Assembly: GCA_026710655.1 (NCBI GenBank)
Contig: JAPOQN010000051.1
Location: 1-37,878 of the forward strand
Source: Chloroflexota bacterium
Lineage (GTDB): Bacteria > Chloroflexota > Dehalococcoidia > Tepidiformales > Tepidiformaceae
Reading direction: 5' to 3'
Length of the DNA: 37,878 bases
In this document: one piece after another, positions 8,332 through 15,908 of the stretch
Layout of the letters: each line of letters starts with the position of its first letter
How positions within the stretch are numbered: the stretch's first letter is position 1
Notes under the pieces: generated by a model
What the model was told of the DNA's origin: nothing
Database searches by the model: none
Seen by the model: the letters and a program-made list of their open reading frames with translations, nothing else
Translations under genes and position numbers: made by a program

Positions 8332-9006
8332 GTGACATCGAACGAGCGCATCAGGGTGATGGTGGTAGACGACCACTCCATCGTCAGGGAGGGGCTGAAA
8401 CATGTCCTGGAGCAATCCGGCGAGTTCGAGGTGGTGGGACAGGCGGCGGACGGCGAGGAGGCAGTCAGAGTCGCTGCCGAGGTGTCTCCGGACGTAGTGG
8501 TGATGGACGTCATGATGCCGGGGAAGGACGGGGTGGAGGCGTGCCGGGAGATCATGGAGTTCGCCCCCGAGACCCGTGTCGTCATGCTGACGGTCGCCAA
8601 CGAGGAAACGGCCGTGCTTGAGGCGGTAGCCGCCGGCGCCACCGGGTACCTGCAGAAGGAGACGGACAGGGAACGGCTTCTGTCTACGGTGCGAGGCGTT
8701 TTCCGGGGCGAGCTTCGCTTGCCCGCCGAGGCGGTGCGGGGCGTGATCGCGGCGGTCCGCGGTGTTGCGGAGGCGGGAGATGCAGCTGACGCCGCCGGGC
8801 TGACTGCGAGGGAGCGGGAGATACTCATCTCCTTTGCAGGGGGCATGTCGTATGCCCGCATTGCGGAAGAGAGGGGTATCAAGCCGGTGACCGTTCGGAA
8901 CGCCATCTACGGCATCCAGGGAAAGTTGGGGGTCACCTCGATGCAGGGCCTGGTGCTCTGGGCCGCGCAGAACGGGCTGCTGGATGACTATGATCCGCAG
9001 CGTTGA
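8332..9006 (+). CDS. LuxR/NarL-family response regulator
   Basis: A 224-residue transcription factor. The receiver domain has the acidic pair D13-D14 in VVDDHSIVREG, phospho-acceptor D59 in VVMDVMMPGKDG, T87 in MLTVAN and K109 in GYLQKE. A linker of about 40 residues leads to a LuxR-type helix-turn-helix: LTAREREILISFAGGMSYA, then RIAEERGIKPVTVRNAI. The usual glycine-rich LSxREREVL...G.S.KEIA pattern is slightly altered. The start is a GTG with GAGAGGA about 7 bases upstream. It lies 75 bases before the histidine kinase gene, so the two form a cognate pair with the regulator first. Its targets could include the catabolic cluster, the repeat at 8019, or the exported-protein genes downstream. 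None of these is shown. Confidence 0.93.
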   Translation: MTSNERIRVMVVDDHSIVREGLKHVLEQSGEFEVVGQAADGEEAVRVAAEVSPDVVVMDVMMPGKDGVEACREIMEFAPETRVVMLTVANEETAVLEAVAAGATGYLQKETDRERLLSTVRGVFRGELRLPAEAVRGVIAAVRGVAEAGDAADAAGLTAREREILISFAGGMSYARIAEERGIKPVTVRNAIYGIQGKLGVTSMQGLVLWAAQNGLLDDYDPQR

Positions 9007-9081
9007 ATAGATTCGCCGGTGATGCGCCGGGGGACGCCCCCATGATGGCGCCCTGAGACTCAGCGGTGTTCGGGAGGGGAG

Positions 9082-10335
9082 ATGGACCGAGTATCCCCCT
9101 ACAGCCGTGGCGTTCACCTGGTCACGACAGCGGTAAGTGTCCTTGGCATGACCGACTGGGAGCGCAGCGACGGCGACCCCGACGGTCTGCGATTCATCGC
9201 GAGGACGGCCGTCTGGGCACGCTGGGTCTTGGCTGCCTTCATGCTCGTGCTCCTGGCGTACCGACCTGTGGATTGGCCGGAGAGCTATGCGGTGTATGTG
9301 CCGGGGTTCGTGCTCCTGGTCGCGCTCAACGGATACACGCACTACCGGCTGGCGACGAGAAAGGCCGTGACACGGGGTTGGATACTCGCCTTTGGGATCT
9401 GGGATGTACTCATGCTCTCGGCTGCTGGGGCAGCAGGCGGAGGATTCAGCAACGACTTCCTGTACTTGCTGTACTACGTGCAACTTGCCGCGCTCGCGGT
9501 CGTTCTTGCGTCCTTCTGGCTCACGATGGCCGGCGCGACCGTTGTGGCCGGTCTCTACCTGGCCATCAGCCTGACCGTCGCGGATGGCATCGACACTGCT
9601 GCGGGTGAGGAGGAGGCCCTGTTCGCCCGCATTTTCGTCATGTATGCGGTGGCTGCGATTGTCAACATCATCGCCAGGTTCGAGCGAGTGAGGTGGAGGC
9701 AGGCTGTGGAGCGCGAGCGCCACCTGCAGCGTGAGCGGGTCGAGCTCTCCCAGGCGATTCACGACACGACGGCGCAGTCGGCGTACATGATCGGGCTCGG
9801 CATCGACACTGCACGGGCCCAGGCGGGGGCCACCAACCCGGAGCTGGCCGCTACCCTGGAGGCGACCTCCCGGCTGTCGCGCTCCGCCATCTGGGAGCTG
9901 AGGCACCCCATTCACATGGGCGGCATCTACGAGGGCAGCGCGTTGAGCGCCGCTCTGAAGTCCCACGCCTCCAGTTTCACCAATGTCACCTCTGTGCCCT
10001 GCGAGCTGACGCAGACCGGAGTGGAGCCGCCCCTCTCGACCGAGACCAGGGGCCTGCTCTTCTCGATAGCGCACAACGCGCTCACCAACGCCTACCGCCA
10101 TGCCGAGGCAAGCAAGGTGGCGATCCACCTGGCGTCCGGGAAGGAAGAGGTGCGGCTGTCGGTCTTGGATGACGGAGTAGGACTTCCCGCCGACTACGCC
10201 AAAAGGGGTCGGGGCTTCGAGAACATGGACGTGGACGCCCGGCGACTGGGAGGCCGTCTTGTCGTCGAACAGCGGGGCGCCATGGGCGGCGCGAGCGTGA
10301 CGTGCGTGATTCCCCAGCAAGCCATCCCGCAGTAG
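9082..10335 (+). CDS. Membrane sensor histidine kinase (NarL-partner type)
   Basis: A 417-residue kinase, partner of the preceding regulator. About five or six hydrophobic segments fill residues 38-200. There is no large periplasmic domain, so it probably senses through the membrane part. A short coiled segment (RWRQAVERERHLQRERVEL) leads to the phospho-acceptor box SQAIHDTTAQSAYMIGLG with H227. The ATPase domain shows the N box (AHNALTNAYRHAEAS), the G1 box (LDDGVGLP) and a RGRGFENM glycine segment, as in NarX/DesK-type kinases. The ATG is preceded by GGAGGGGA with good spacing. It ends 50 bases before the conserved upstream element of the lipoprotein gene. The signal it responds to is unknown. 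Confidence 0.92.
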   Translation: MDRVSPYSRGVHLVTTAVSVLGMTDWERSDGDPDGLRFIARTAVWARWVLAAFMLVLLAYRPVDWPESYAVYVPGFVLLVALNGYTHYRLATRKAVTRGWILAFGIWDVLMLSAAGAAGGGFSNDFLYLLYYVQLAALAVVLASFWLTMAGATVVAGLYLAISLTVADGIDTAAGEEEALFARIFVMYAVAAIVNIIARFERVRWRQAVERERHLQRERVELSQAIHDTTAQSAYMIGLGIDTARAQAGATNPELAATLEATSRLSRSAIWELRHPIHMGGIYEGSALSAALKSHASSFTNVTSVPCELTQTGVEPPLSTETRGLLFSIAHNALTNAYRHAEASKVAIHLASGKEEVRLSVLDDGVGLPADYAKRGRGFENMDVDARRLGGRLVVEQRGAMGGASVTCVIPQQAIPQ

Positions 10336-10385
10336 CAGCTCGCAGGCTCCTGGCGTGCACGAGGTGCGAGCGCTCTCCCAGTGGT

Positions 10386-10440
10386 TCAGACAGGGCAAAT
10401 GCCCCGTCTGGAAAGGGCGTTTGGTACTTGTTTCGCGGCG
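10386..10440 (+). promoter_or_regulatory. Duplicated 55-bp upstream element, copy A
   Basis: Copy A matches copy B (12874-12928) at 54 of 55 positions. The next 49 bases up to the start codon also align without a gap at about 65% identity, and the first 7 codons are similar (MRTRYGP versus MHTSFAP). Two exclusive foldings are visible: CAGAC-a-GGGC-AAAT-GCCC-c-GTCTG (10387-10409), or CAAATGCCC (10396-10404) pairing with GGGCGTTTG (10415-10423) with one G-U pair. A TTGTTT at 10428-10433 and a GACGAT at 10452-10457 (18-bp spacing) are conserved in both copies and could be a promoter. It could therefore be a leader RNA, an operator over a promoter, or both. No known riboswitch consensus fits. Confidence 0.75.
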
Positions 10441-10489
10441 AGGAGGGCCGTGACGATACGGGCACGTGTTCGGGAAGAGGAGCGGCTCG

Positions 10490-12766
10490 GTGCGCACTCG
10501 TTACGGTCCCAGCTTGGCCCAGGTGGTTGGGGAGACCGGGCGAGGGCGTTTGGGGGTAGCTGGAACAGCTCACCCGGGCGAGCCCAGCACGCGACCGGTT
10601 CAGACCAGGGCCACCGGGAACGACGCCGGTTCGCACGTCCGGACCCTGCGCTTCCTTGCCCCTTTGCTCCTCGCGGCCGCGTTTGTACAGGCGTGCGGGA
10701 TCGGAGGAGGTGGAGGCTCCGATTTGGCCGGGATCCTGGCACTCGTCCCCGCTGACTCCGAAGACATCACAGTCTATGACTTCGAGCAGATGAGGAGAGA
10801 TGAAGCCCCCTGGGCACTCTGGGACGAAGTTGAGTTCTACGTGAGCGAGTACGGCCTTGAGGAGATGGGAGTCCTGACAGATGAACTCACGACGCTGGCC
10901 GTCGCCTTTGGAGATGATTGGTATCTCCTCGTGGTTGAGGGTGACATCGACCCTGTGCACGTCACGGACCGACTCGAGGACGGCGACTTTGACAACAATC
11001 AGTACCGGGGCTTCGAGCTGTGGGAGGGAGGAGCGTGGCCTTACGAGTCGGTCGCGCTCTTTGAGGACCGAGGCCGGATGGTCATCGGAGATACCGAGGC
11101 CGTCAAGAGGGTGTTGAGGATGCTCGACCGCGGCTCCGGATCCCTGTTAGACGACGCCGACAGCGACTTGGGGAGGGCTCTGAAGCGAGCAGGAGCGGGT
11201 TGGATATCCGGCGCAAAGGGCCAATGCCCGGGTTACGAAGTCCGTGGCTGCCGTGCCCTCGGCGTATCGCTCCGCAAAGGCGATGATGACTATCTGGTCG
11301 AAATTACGGTCGCGGTCCTGTTTCGCGACGAACGGACAGCCGAGTCTGAGGTGGACGAACTGGAGAGCCAGATCGAGGAGGACAGCTCGTTCGAGTTTGA
11401 CATCGATGACGTCCATCTTGACGGCGACTTCGTCATCGTGACCGGCTCAGGTGACAAGGACGACCTGTTTGAGGGGGAGAGCGCAGTTCCTGTCACCCCG
11501 ACGGCCACTGAAGTGGGTGACGCCCCCGCCACCAGGGCTCCCGCCACCAGGGCTCCTGCCACCAGGGCTCCCGAGACCACGGACGACCATGGAGACACAG
11601 CCGACGAGGCCACCCTCGCGAGGGTCGGGGATGCCGTGGCCGGTGTGCTGGGCTACAGGGGAGACATCGACTACTTCGCCTTCGCAGCGAAGCGAGGAGA
11701 GACGTACCGGATCGACGTGGATCTGGGAACGCTGGAGGACTCGGTCGCGACCCTGTTTGACTCCGGATTGCGGCCGTTGGATTTCGACGACGACGGCGGG
11801 GAATCCCGGGGGTCGCGCATCACCTGGACGGCCGCCGAGTCCGGTACTCACTACGTCGCGGTGGAAGGCTGGGGGAGCGACACAGGCTCCTACACCCTCA
11901 TGGTCACTGAGCTGGGTGACGCCCCCGACACGAGGGCTCCCGAGACCACGGACGACCATGGAGACACCGCCGACGAGGCCACCCTCGCGAGGGTCGGGGA
12001 TGCCGTGACTGGTGTGCTGGGCCACGGGAGAGATGTCGACTACTTCGCCTTCGCTGCGGAGCGCGGACGGACGTACCGGATCGACGTGGATCTGGGAACG
12101 CTGGACGACTCGGTTGCAGCCCTGTACGACCCCGCCTCGCGGCAGTTGGAGTTCGACGACGACGGCGGGGAATCCCTCGGGTCGCGCATCACCTGGACGG
12201 CCTCCGAGTCCGGTACTCACTACGTTGCGGTGGCAGGCTGGGGCGATACGGGCTCCTACACCCTCACGATCACTGCGACCGAATCCGGGAACACTCTCGA
12301 TGAGGCCGAGGCTGCCGATGAAACGGACGAGGACGCACCGGCCCCGTCCTTCGCGCCATACCCCGGAGATACGCTGGATGAGACACCCGCTACGTTGGGT
12401 ACTGGAGGAGGCGACCGTTTCCAGTTCGAAACGAGGAGCGAAGACCCCTACCGATCGGGCGACTATGTGTTGGCGCACGGTTGGTGGCTGAACCTCCTCG
12501 ACAACTCACCTCCAAGTGCCGAGGTCTCGGTTAGCCTTCTCGCGTGGTGGTGTGACTCTGAGGGCTGCCGGTGGAGAAGGGTAGCCTTCCAGGAGAGAAT
12601 CATCGCGCCCGGAGGTGATCAGAGGACAACCGCTCAGGTAATGTGCACCTCGGATGAAACAACCGGCTTCCTAAGCCTTGTTGAAGTGGATCTTCGGGAC
12701 ACGCCCGACTCAAGCGAAGGCGCATTTACTATCGCGAACGTTGACTGTCGGCCCCAGGGCAACTGA
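10490..12766 (+). CDS. Large lipoprotein with two tandem PPC (pre-peptidase C-terminal) domains
   Basis: A 758-residue exported protein. The start is placed at the GTG at 10490 because GAAGAGGAG lies 7 bases upstream and both align with the ankyrin gene's start. The frame also has a GTG at 10466. An unusually long 50-residue N-region precedes the membrane segment LRFLAPLLLAAAFVQAC, with lipobox cysteine C69. Residues about 75-335 form an acidic domain I do not recognise. A linker with three ATRAP repeats follows, then two near-identical 123-residue units with the PPC pattern (DYFAFAA, YRIDVDLGTL, DDDGGES, SGTHYVAV, GSYTL). The last 150 residues are a cysteine-containing domain (WWCDSEGCRW) of unknown family. 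It probably works on the cell surface as a binding or adhesion protein, by inference. Confidence 0.85.
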   Translation: MRTRYGPSLAQVVGETGRGRLGVAGTAHPGEPSTRPVQTRATGNDAGSHVRTLRFLAPLLLAAAFVQACGIGGGGGSDLAGILALVPADSEDITVYDFEQMRRDEAPWALWDEVEFYVSEYGLEEMGVLTDELTTLAVAFGDDWYLLVVEGDIDPVHVTDRLEDGDFDNNQYRGFELWEGGAWPYESVALFEDRGRMVIGDTEAVKRVLRMLDRGSGSLLDDADSDLGRALKRAGAGWISGAKGQCPGYEVRGCRALGVSLRKGDDDYLVEITVAVLFRDERTAESEVDELESQIEEDSSFEFDIDDVHLDGDFVIVTGSGDKDDLFEGESAVPVTPTATEVGDAPATRAPATRAPATRAPETTDDHGDTADEATLARVGDAVAGVLGYRGDIDYFAFAAKRGETYRIDVDLGTLEDSVATLFDSGLRPLDFDDDGGESRGSRITWTAAESGTHYVAVEGWGSDTGSYTLMVTELGDAPDTRAPETTDDHGDTADEATLARVGDAVTGVLGHGRDVDYFAFAAERGRTYRIDVDLGTLDDSVAALYDPASRQLEFDDDGGESLGSRITWTASESGTHYVAVAGWGDTGSYTLTITATESGNTLDEAEAADETDEDAPAPSFAPYPGDTLDETPATLGTGGGDRFQFETRSEDPYRSGDYVLAHGWWLNLLDNSPPSAEVSVSLLAWWCDSEGCRWRRVAFQERIIAPGGDQRTTAQVMCTSDETTGFLSLVEVDLRDTPDSSEGAFTIANVDCRPQGN
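11573..12283 (+). repeat. Tandem in-frame duplication encoding two PPC domains (369-bp period)
   Basis: The segment beginning GAGACCACGGACGACCATGG at 11573 recurs at 11942, giving a period of 369 bp (123 codons). The first 70 bases and long later stretches are nearly identical at the DNA level, so the duplication or a gene-conversion event is recent. Just before it, a 15-bp unit encoding ATRAP is repeated three times (about 11527-11571). Confidence 0.85.
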
Positions 12767-12977
12767 GCGGCTCGCCCCCTGACGCCCCGCCCCCTGCCAA
12801 TCAGCGCCACGCACTGCGACGGCTCGGCCATCATCCTGACGCAGGTGCGGAGCCGCGAGCAATTTGCCCTGCCTCAGAGAGGGCAAATGCCCCGTCTGGA
12901 AAGGGCGTTTGGTACTTGTTTCGCGGCGCGCCGGGACGGGACGATTGGGACACGCTTGCCCGAAGAGGAGTGGTCCC
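12767..12977. other. Intergenic region carrying the copy B element
   Basis: A 211-base gap without a gene. The left half has no recognisable feature. An inverted repeat ATTTGCCCT (12862-12870) / AGGGCAAAT (12880-12888) overlaps the left end of the copy B element. This arm is absent from copy A, so copy B can form a third hairpin that competes with the two shared ones. Confidence 0.6.
12874..12928 (+). promoter_or_regulatory. Duplicated 55-bp upstream element, copy B
   Basis: Second copy of the element at 10386-10440, with a single difference (G at 12879 for C at 10391). It lies 49 bases before the ATG of the ankyrin gene, exactly the spacing of copy A to its GTG. The shared hairpins are CAGA-ga-GGGC-AAAT-GCCC-cg-TCTG, or CAAATGCCC pairing with GGGCGTTTG. 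The conserved TTGTTT (12916-12921) and GACGAT (12940-12945) are again 18 bp apart. The distance between copies is 2,488 bp. Confidence 0.75.
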
Positions 12978-14819
12978 ATGCACACCAGTTTCGCCCCCCT
13001 CCAGAGTGACGACCCCGAAGTGGCCCCTGGGAAGCCCAGTGCGCAGTCACCGGGCCGGCGGCGAGTGAAGCCTTCGGTGGGTAAGTGGGTCGTGGGAGTC
13101 CTGGCCGCGGTGCTAACGCTCTCGGCCATCGCCGGTGCAGGCGCCCAGCAGGAGCCCGCGGATCCCGAGACTGCCAACGTCGATGTCACTGTGTGGCGTC
13201 GCGTCTCGGACCCTTCGCTCCTGTACGTCAGCACCCGTCCCGAGGGCGGCAGCTGGCGGACGTTGAACACGCCCCTCGACATGTCGGCGCTGAGCAGTTC
13301 GGGGAACTTCCACCAGAGCAATGCCGTGCGCGTACGGGTACCCCTCGAGGGGGGTGATGCTGCAAACGTGGACGTCACCGTCTGGCGTCGCGTCTCGGAC
13401 CCCTCGCTCCTGTATGTCAGCACCCGCCCAGAGGGGGGCAGGTGGCGGACGTTGGACACGCCCCTCGACATGTCCGCGCTGAGCAGTTCGGGCAACTTCC
13501 ACCAGAGCAATGCCATACGGGTGGAGGTGACCCTGCCCGGGCCGCCCCCGTACACCTGCGTGGATGCGACACGGCACACGCCCCTGCACACCGCCATTGC
13601 GGCGGATGACACGCGGCTCGTGCGAACCATCGCCAACGCCTGCCCGCAGTACCTGGACCTGGTGAGCGGGGAGTTTTTCTACGACCAGACACCGCTCAGC
13701 CTCGCCACCGGCGGCCGGGATGCGGGGATCGTGCAGATCCTTGTTGATGCCGGCGCCGACCCCGACAAGAGAGTCAACCCCGCCTTTCGCGTGGGGACGC
13801 ACCTGACCTACGCCATCGGCCTCTTCGAGTACGAGATCGCCCAGATCCTCCTCGACGCCGATGCCGACCCCAACGTCGTCGACACCGAGCAGTTCCGCGA
13901 ACAAACGCCACTGAGCCTTGCGATAGCCGACGGCAACGAGGACCTGCTGGACGGGCTGCTCGCCGCAGGCGCCGACCCCAACAAGCGAGTAACGCCCGAC
14001 TTCCGCGTTGGAACCCACCTGACCTACGCGGTCGGCCTCGGCGACGTGAACGTCGTGCAGAAGCTCCTTGATGCCGGGGCGGATCCCAACGTCATCGACA
14101 CCGAACAGTTCTACGACCAGACGCCGCTGAGCCTGGCGATCGAGTCCGGCGACCAGGACATGTTGCGGAGGCTCATTGCCGCGGGCGCCGACCCCAACAA
14201 GCGAATTCAACCCGACTTCCGCGTGGGAACGCACCTGACCTACGCGGTCGGGCTGGGTGACACGGGCGTGGTGCAGATACTCCTCGATGCCGGGGCCGAT
14301 CCAGACGCGATCGACAGGGAGCAGTTCTACGACGAATCCCCCCTGAGCCTCGCCGTCAAGGATCGCGACGCAGACATGGTCCGCATCCTGGTCAATGCAG
14401 GCGCCGACCCCAACCAGGTGCTGGATCAGTTCAACGACGTGAGTCCAATCGACATCGCCACCGAGGAAGGCTACACAGAGATCCTTCAGATTCTCCTGGC
14501 GGGGGCCCAGAGTCCTGCAGGGCCTCAGGAGAGTGATTCCGAAGATCCGAACGAACCGTCGAGCACATCACCGACCACCACACCCTCAACAGGCGGCGAT
14601 TGCTCGGTCGGCCTTGTCGTCGGCCCTGGAGAGAGTTGCCTCTATCCCGGCACGTCCAGCGAGTTCTCCGTCGACGCCGCTGGAGACGGACGCTTCCTCG
14701 TCTTCACGTCCGGGAGTGCCATTTCCTACCATGAATCGACGTACAACGGCGTTCGTTATGACTTCGCCGCCAACAAGCAAGCCGACGGCACCTGGCTCAT
14801 CACGACTGCCGGGAGTTGA
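12978..14819 (+). CDS. Exported ankyrin-repeat protein with two VWRR/HQSNA domains
   Basis: A 613-residue protein. The ATG has GAAGAGGAG upstream. The N-region is long (36 residues, ending RRRVKPSVGK), followed by a membrane segment and a likely signal-peptidase site after GAGA (about residue 56). Residues 67-124 and 130-187 are two near-identical copies of a domain with the landmarks VWRRVSDPSLLY, RPEGG, TPLDMSALSSSG and FHQSNA. This domain recurs in the protein at 35837 and matches no family I know. Residues about 197-510 are ankyrin repeats organised as 72-residue doublets (QTPLSLA... / FRVGTHLTYAVGL...), with GADPNK turns. After a Ser/Thr/Pro linker, a 70-residue tail (GPGESCLYPGTSSEF, VRYDFAANK) forms another compact unit. 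Probably surface-exposed protein binding. Confidence 0.9.
   Translation: MHTSFAPLQSDDPEVAPGKPSAQSPGRRRVKPSVGKWVVGVLAAVLTLSAIAGAGAQQEPADPETANVDVTVWRRVSDPSLLYVSTRPEGGSWRTLNTPLDMSALSSSGNFHQSNAVRVRVPLEGGDAANVDVTVWRRVSDPSLLYVSTRPEGGRWRTLDTPLDMSALSSSGNFHQSNAIRVEVTLPGPPPYTCVDATRHTPLHTAIAADDTRLVRTIANACPQYLDLVSGEFFYDQTPLSLATGGRDAGIVQILVDAGADPDKRVNPAFRVGTHLTYAIGLFEYEIAQILLDADADPNVVDTEQFREQTPLSLAIADGNEDLLDGLLAAGADPNKRVTPDFRVGTHLTYAVGLGDVNVVQKLLDAGADPNVIDTEQFYDQTPLSLAIESGDQDMLRRLIAAGADPNKRIQPDFRVGTHLTYAVGLGDTGVVQILLDAGADPDAIDREQFYDESPLSLAVKDRDADMVRILVNAGADPNQVLDQFNDVSPIDIATEEGYTEILQILLAGAQSPAGPQESDSEDPNEPSSTSPTTTPSTGGDCSVGLVVGPGESCLYPGTSSEFSVDAAGDGRFLVFTSGSAISYHESTYNGVRYDFAANKQADGTWLITTAGS
13176..13538 (+). 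repeat. Tandem duplication of the VWRR/HQSNA domain (189-bp period)
   Basis: The copies lie at 13176-13349 and 13365-13538, starting AACGT(C/G)GA(T/C)GTCAC and offset by 189 bp (63 codons). Their proteins differ at only a handful of positions, mostly near the ends, and long DNA stretches are identical. Diverged copies lie at 35957-36130 and 36146-36319 in a different gene. Confidence 0.85.
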
Positions 14820-14825
14820 GCCAGG
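14791..14825 (+). other. 8-bp inverted repeat around the ankyrin-gene stop codon
   Basis: CCTGGCTC (14791-14798) and GAGCCAGG (14818-14825) are perfectly complementary with a 19-base spacer. The right arm starts inside the TGA stop. The next gene begins 35 bases later, so the hairpin could slow or terminate transcription or affect coupling. There is no U-tract. Confidence 0.35.
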
Positions 14826-14859
14826 GACCAGCGAGGCTGGGGTAACGGTGGAGATTGGT

Positions 14860-15492
14860 ATGCGCCCAAAGGTGGGACCTCTTGTCGCGATAGCGGTGTT
14901 CGCGCTCACGTTCCTGGGCGCGTGCGGCGGCGGGGAGGAGCCTGTCCTGACAACGCAGGAGTACGCGGAAGCGATTGAAGATGCTTTCGCCACCCTGCAG
15001 GACGGCTCTGAGAAGTCAGGCGAAGCCGCGGAACAGGCACTCGAGGACTGGTTCGAAGAAGTGGGGGACCGGCTGGCCTCATCCGGTTCCGAAGATTCCT
15101 GGTCGGAGGAAGACGGGAAGTTGGCCAGCGAACTCGCAGAAACGCTGGTGCGTGCACTCACCGATTCCTTTGAAGGCACCCTCGAAGCGCTCGATGACTT
15201 CGGCGACGAACTCTCAAGCCTGCGACCTCCCGCACACCTGGCTGAGCTCCACGACGCGATGACCGAGGGCATTGAGGACTTCGTCCCGGAGGCCCGGGGG
15301 ATGGTCGTCGACGACCTGAAGGACATGGACACGGACATCGATACTCAGGCCGACCTCATCGAGTTCTGGACTTCGCTAGGCTCCATCCTTGAGTTCGACC
15401 CTGGCTCAGGGGAACGGCTTGACGAGGCCTGCCAGGAGTTGCAGGCCAGCCTTGAAGCAGAGCTGGAAACCAGCGTCGCAATCTGCGACTAA
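14860..15492 (+). CDS. Small acidic lipoprotein, unknown function
   Basis: A 210-residue exported protein. The signal MRPKVGPLVAIAVFALTFLG is followed by a consensus lipobox LGAC with C22, then GGGEEP. The mature part is very acidic and predicted to be helical, with segments such as TTQEYAEAIEDAFATLQDG and LVRALTDSFEGTLEALDDFG, and one cysteine pair near the C-terminus (ACQEL, AICD). I do not recognise a family. The ATG at 14860 has GGTGGAG 7 bases upstream. It follows the ankyrin gene by 40 bases on the same strand and is probably co-transcribed, making it the third exported protein in a row after the two-component pair. The frame stays open upstream, but overlaps the ankyrin gene there. Confidence 0.82.
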   Translation: MRPKVGPLVAIAVFALTFLGACGGGEEPVLTTQEYAEAIEDAFATLQDGSEKSGEAAEQALEDWFEEVGDRLASSGSEDSWSEEDGKLASELAETLVRALTDSFEGTLEALDDFGDELSSLRPPAHLAELHDAMTEGIEDFVPEARGMVVDDLKDMDTDIDTQADLIEFWTSLGSILEFDPGSGERLDEACQELQASLEAELETSVAICD

Positions 15493-15617
15493 CGACCGAC
15501 CTGTGCGGCTTGTAGATGCCTGAGTGAGTGCGGCCATTGTTGAGTTTCTTGTGCCAGGGGTAGATGTTGCACTACTCCTGAGTGCGATCGTAGGCAGCCA
15601 ATGTCATCGCTCCTAGC

Positions 15618-15908
15618 TCAGTCGGCTCCCGCGAACACCAACCCCAACAGGCCCACTACAAGGAACGAGGCCGAACCACCCCAGAGAGCGTAAGCAAACA
15701 CACTCGGCCACCACCGTAGCCTTGCTCCCAGGGGACCAACCAACCACGCCGTGACTGTGATCGAAATGACCACCGCAAAGCCAATCTCCACTTCACGACT
15801 GCTGGCGCCTTGGCCTCCGAAGATGCCTAGCACCAGTCCCCAGGTGATCAAGAACATGCAGAGGGCGCTCGCTACGGCTACTACCAGGTTGAACATGACA
15901 CGCGACAC
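15618..15908 (-). CDS. Small membrane protein with three transmembrane segments
   Basis: A 96-residue hydrophobic protein. Three membrane helices are visible: LVVAVASALCMFLITWGLVL, IGFAVVISITVTAWLVGPLG and FAYALWGGSASFLVVGLLGL, with short charged loops between. No family is recognised. The start is a GTG at 15908 or an ATG at 15896; neither has a clear ribosome site. It converges on the small lipoprotein gene (126-base gap) and is alone on its strand. A run of nine Gs lies at 15922-15930, just upstream of the start. Being a hydrophobic frame in GC-rich DNA, it could be spurious, but the even helix spacing argues for a real gene. Confidence 0.6.
   Translation of the reverse strand: MSRVMFNLVVAVASALCMFLITWGLVLGIFGGQGASSREVEIGFAVVISITVTAWLVGPLGARLRWWPSVFAYALWGGSASFLVVGLLGLVFAGAD

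Noticed and set aside
10386..10440. Cyclic-di-GMP (GEMM) riboswitch
   Set aside because: AGGGCAAA resembles the GEMM core, but the second conserved strand (ACGCAAAGCC) and the receptor elements are missing in both copies.
8266..10497. 743-codon open frame on the minus strand
   Set aside because: It is antisense to the regulator and kinase genes, which have full motifs and ribosome sites. The predicted protein is rich in Arg, His and Pro without motifs.
12710..13636. 308-codon minus-strand frame covering element copy B
   Set aside because: Its apparent repeats only mirror the duplicated DNA on the other strand. No start signal or family match.
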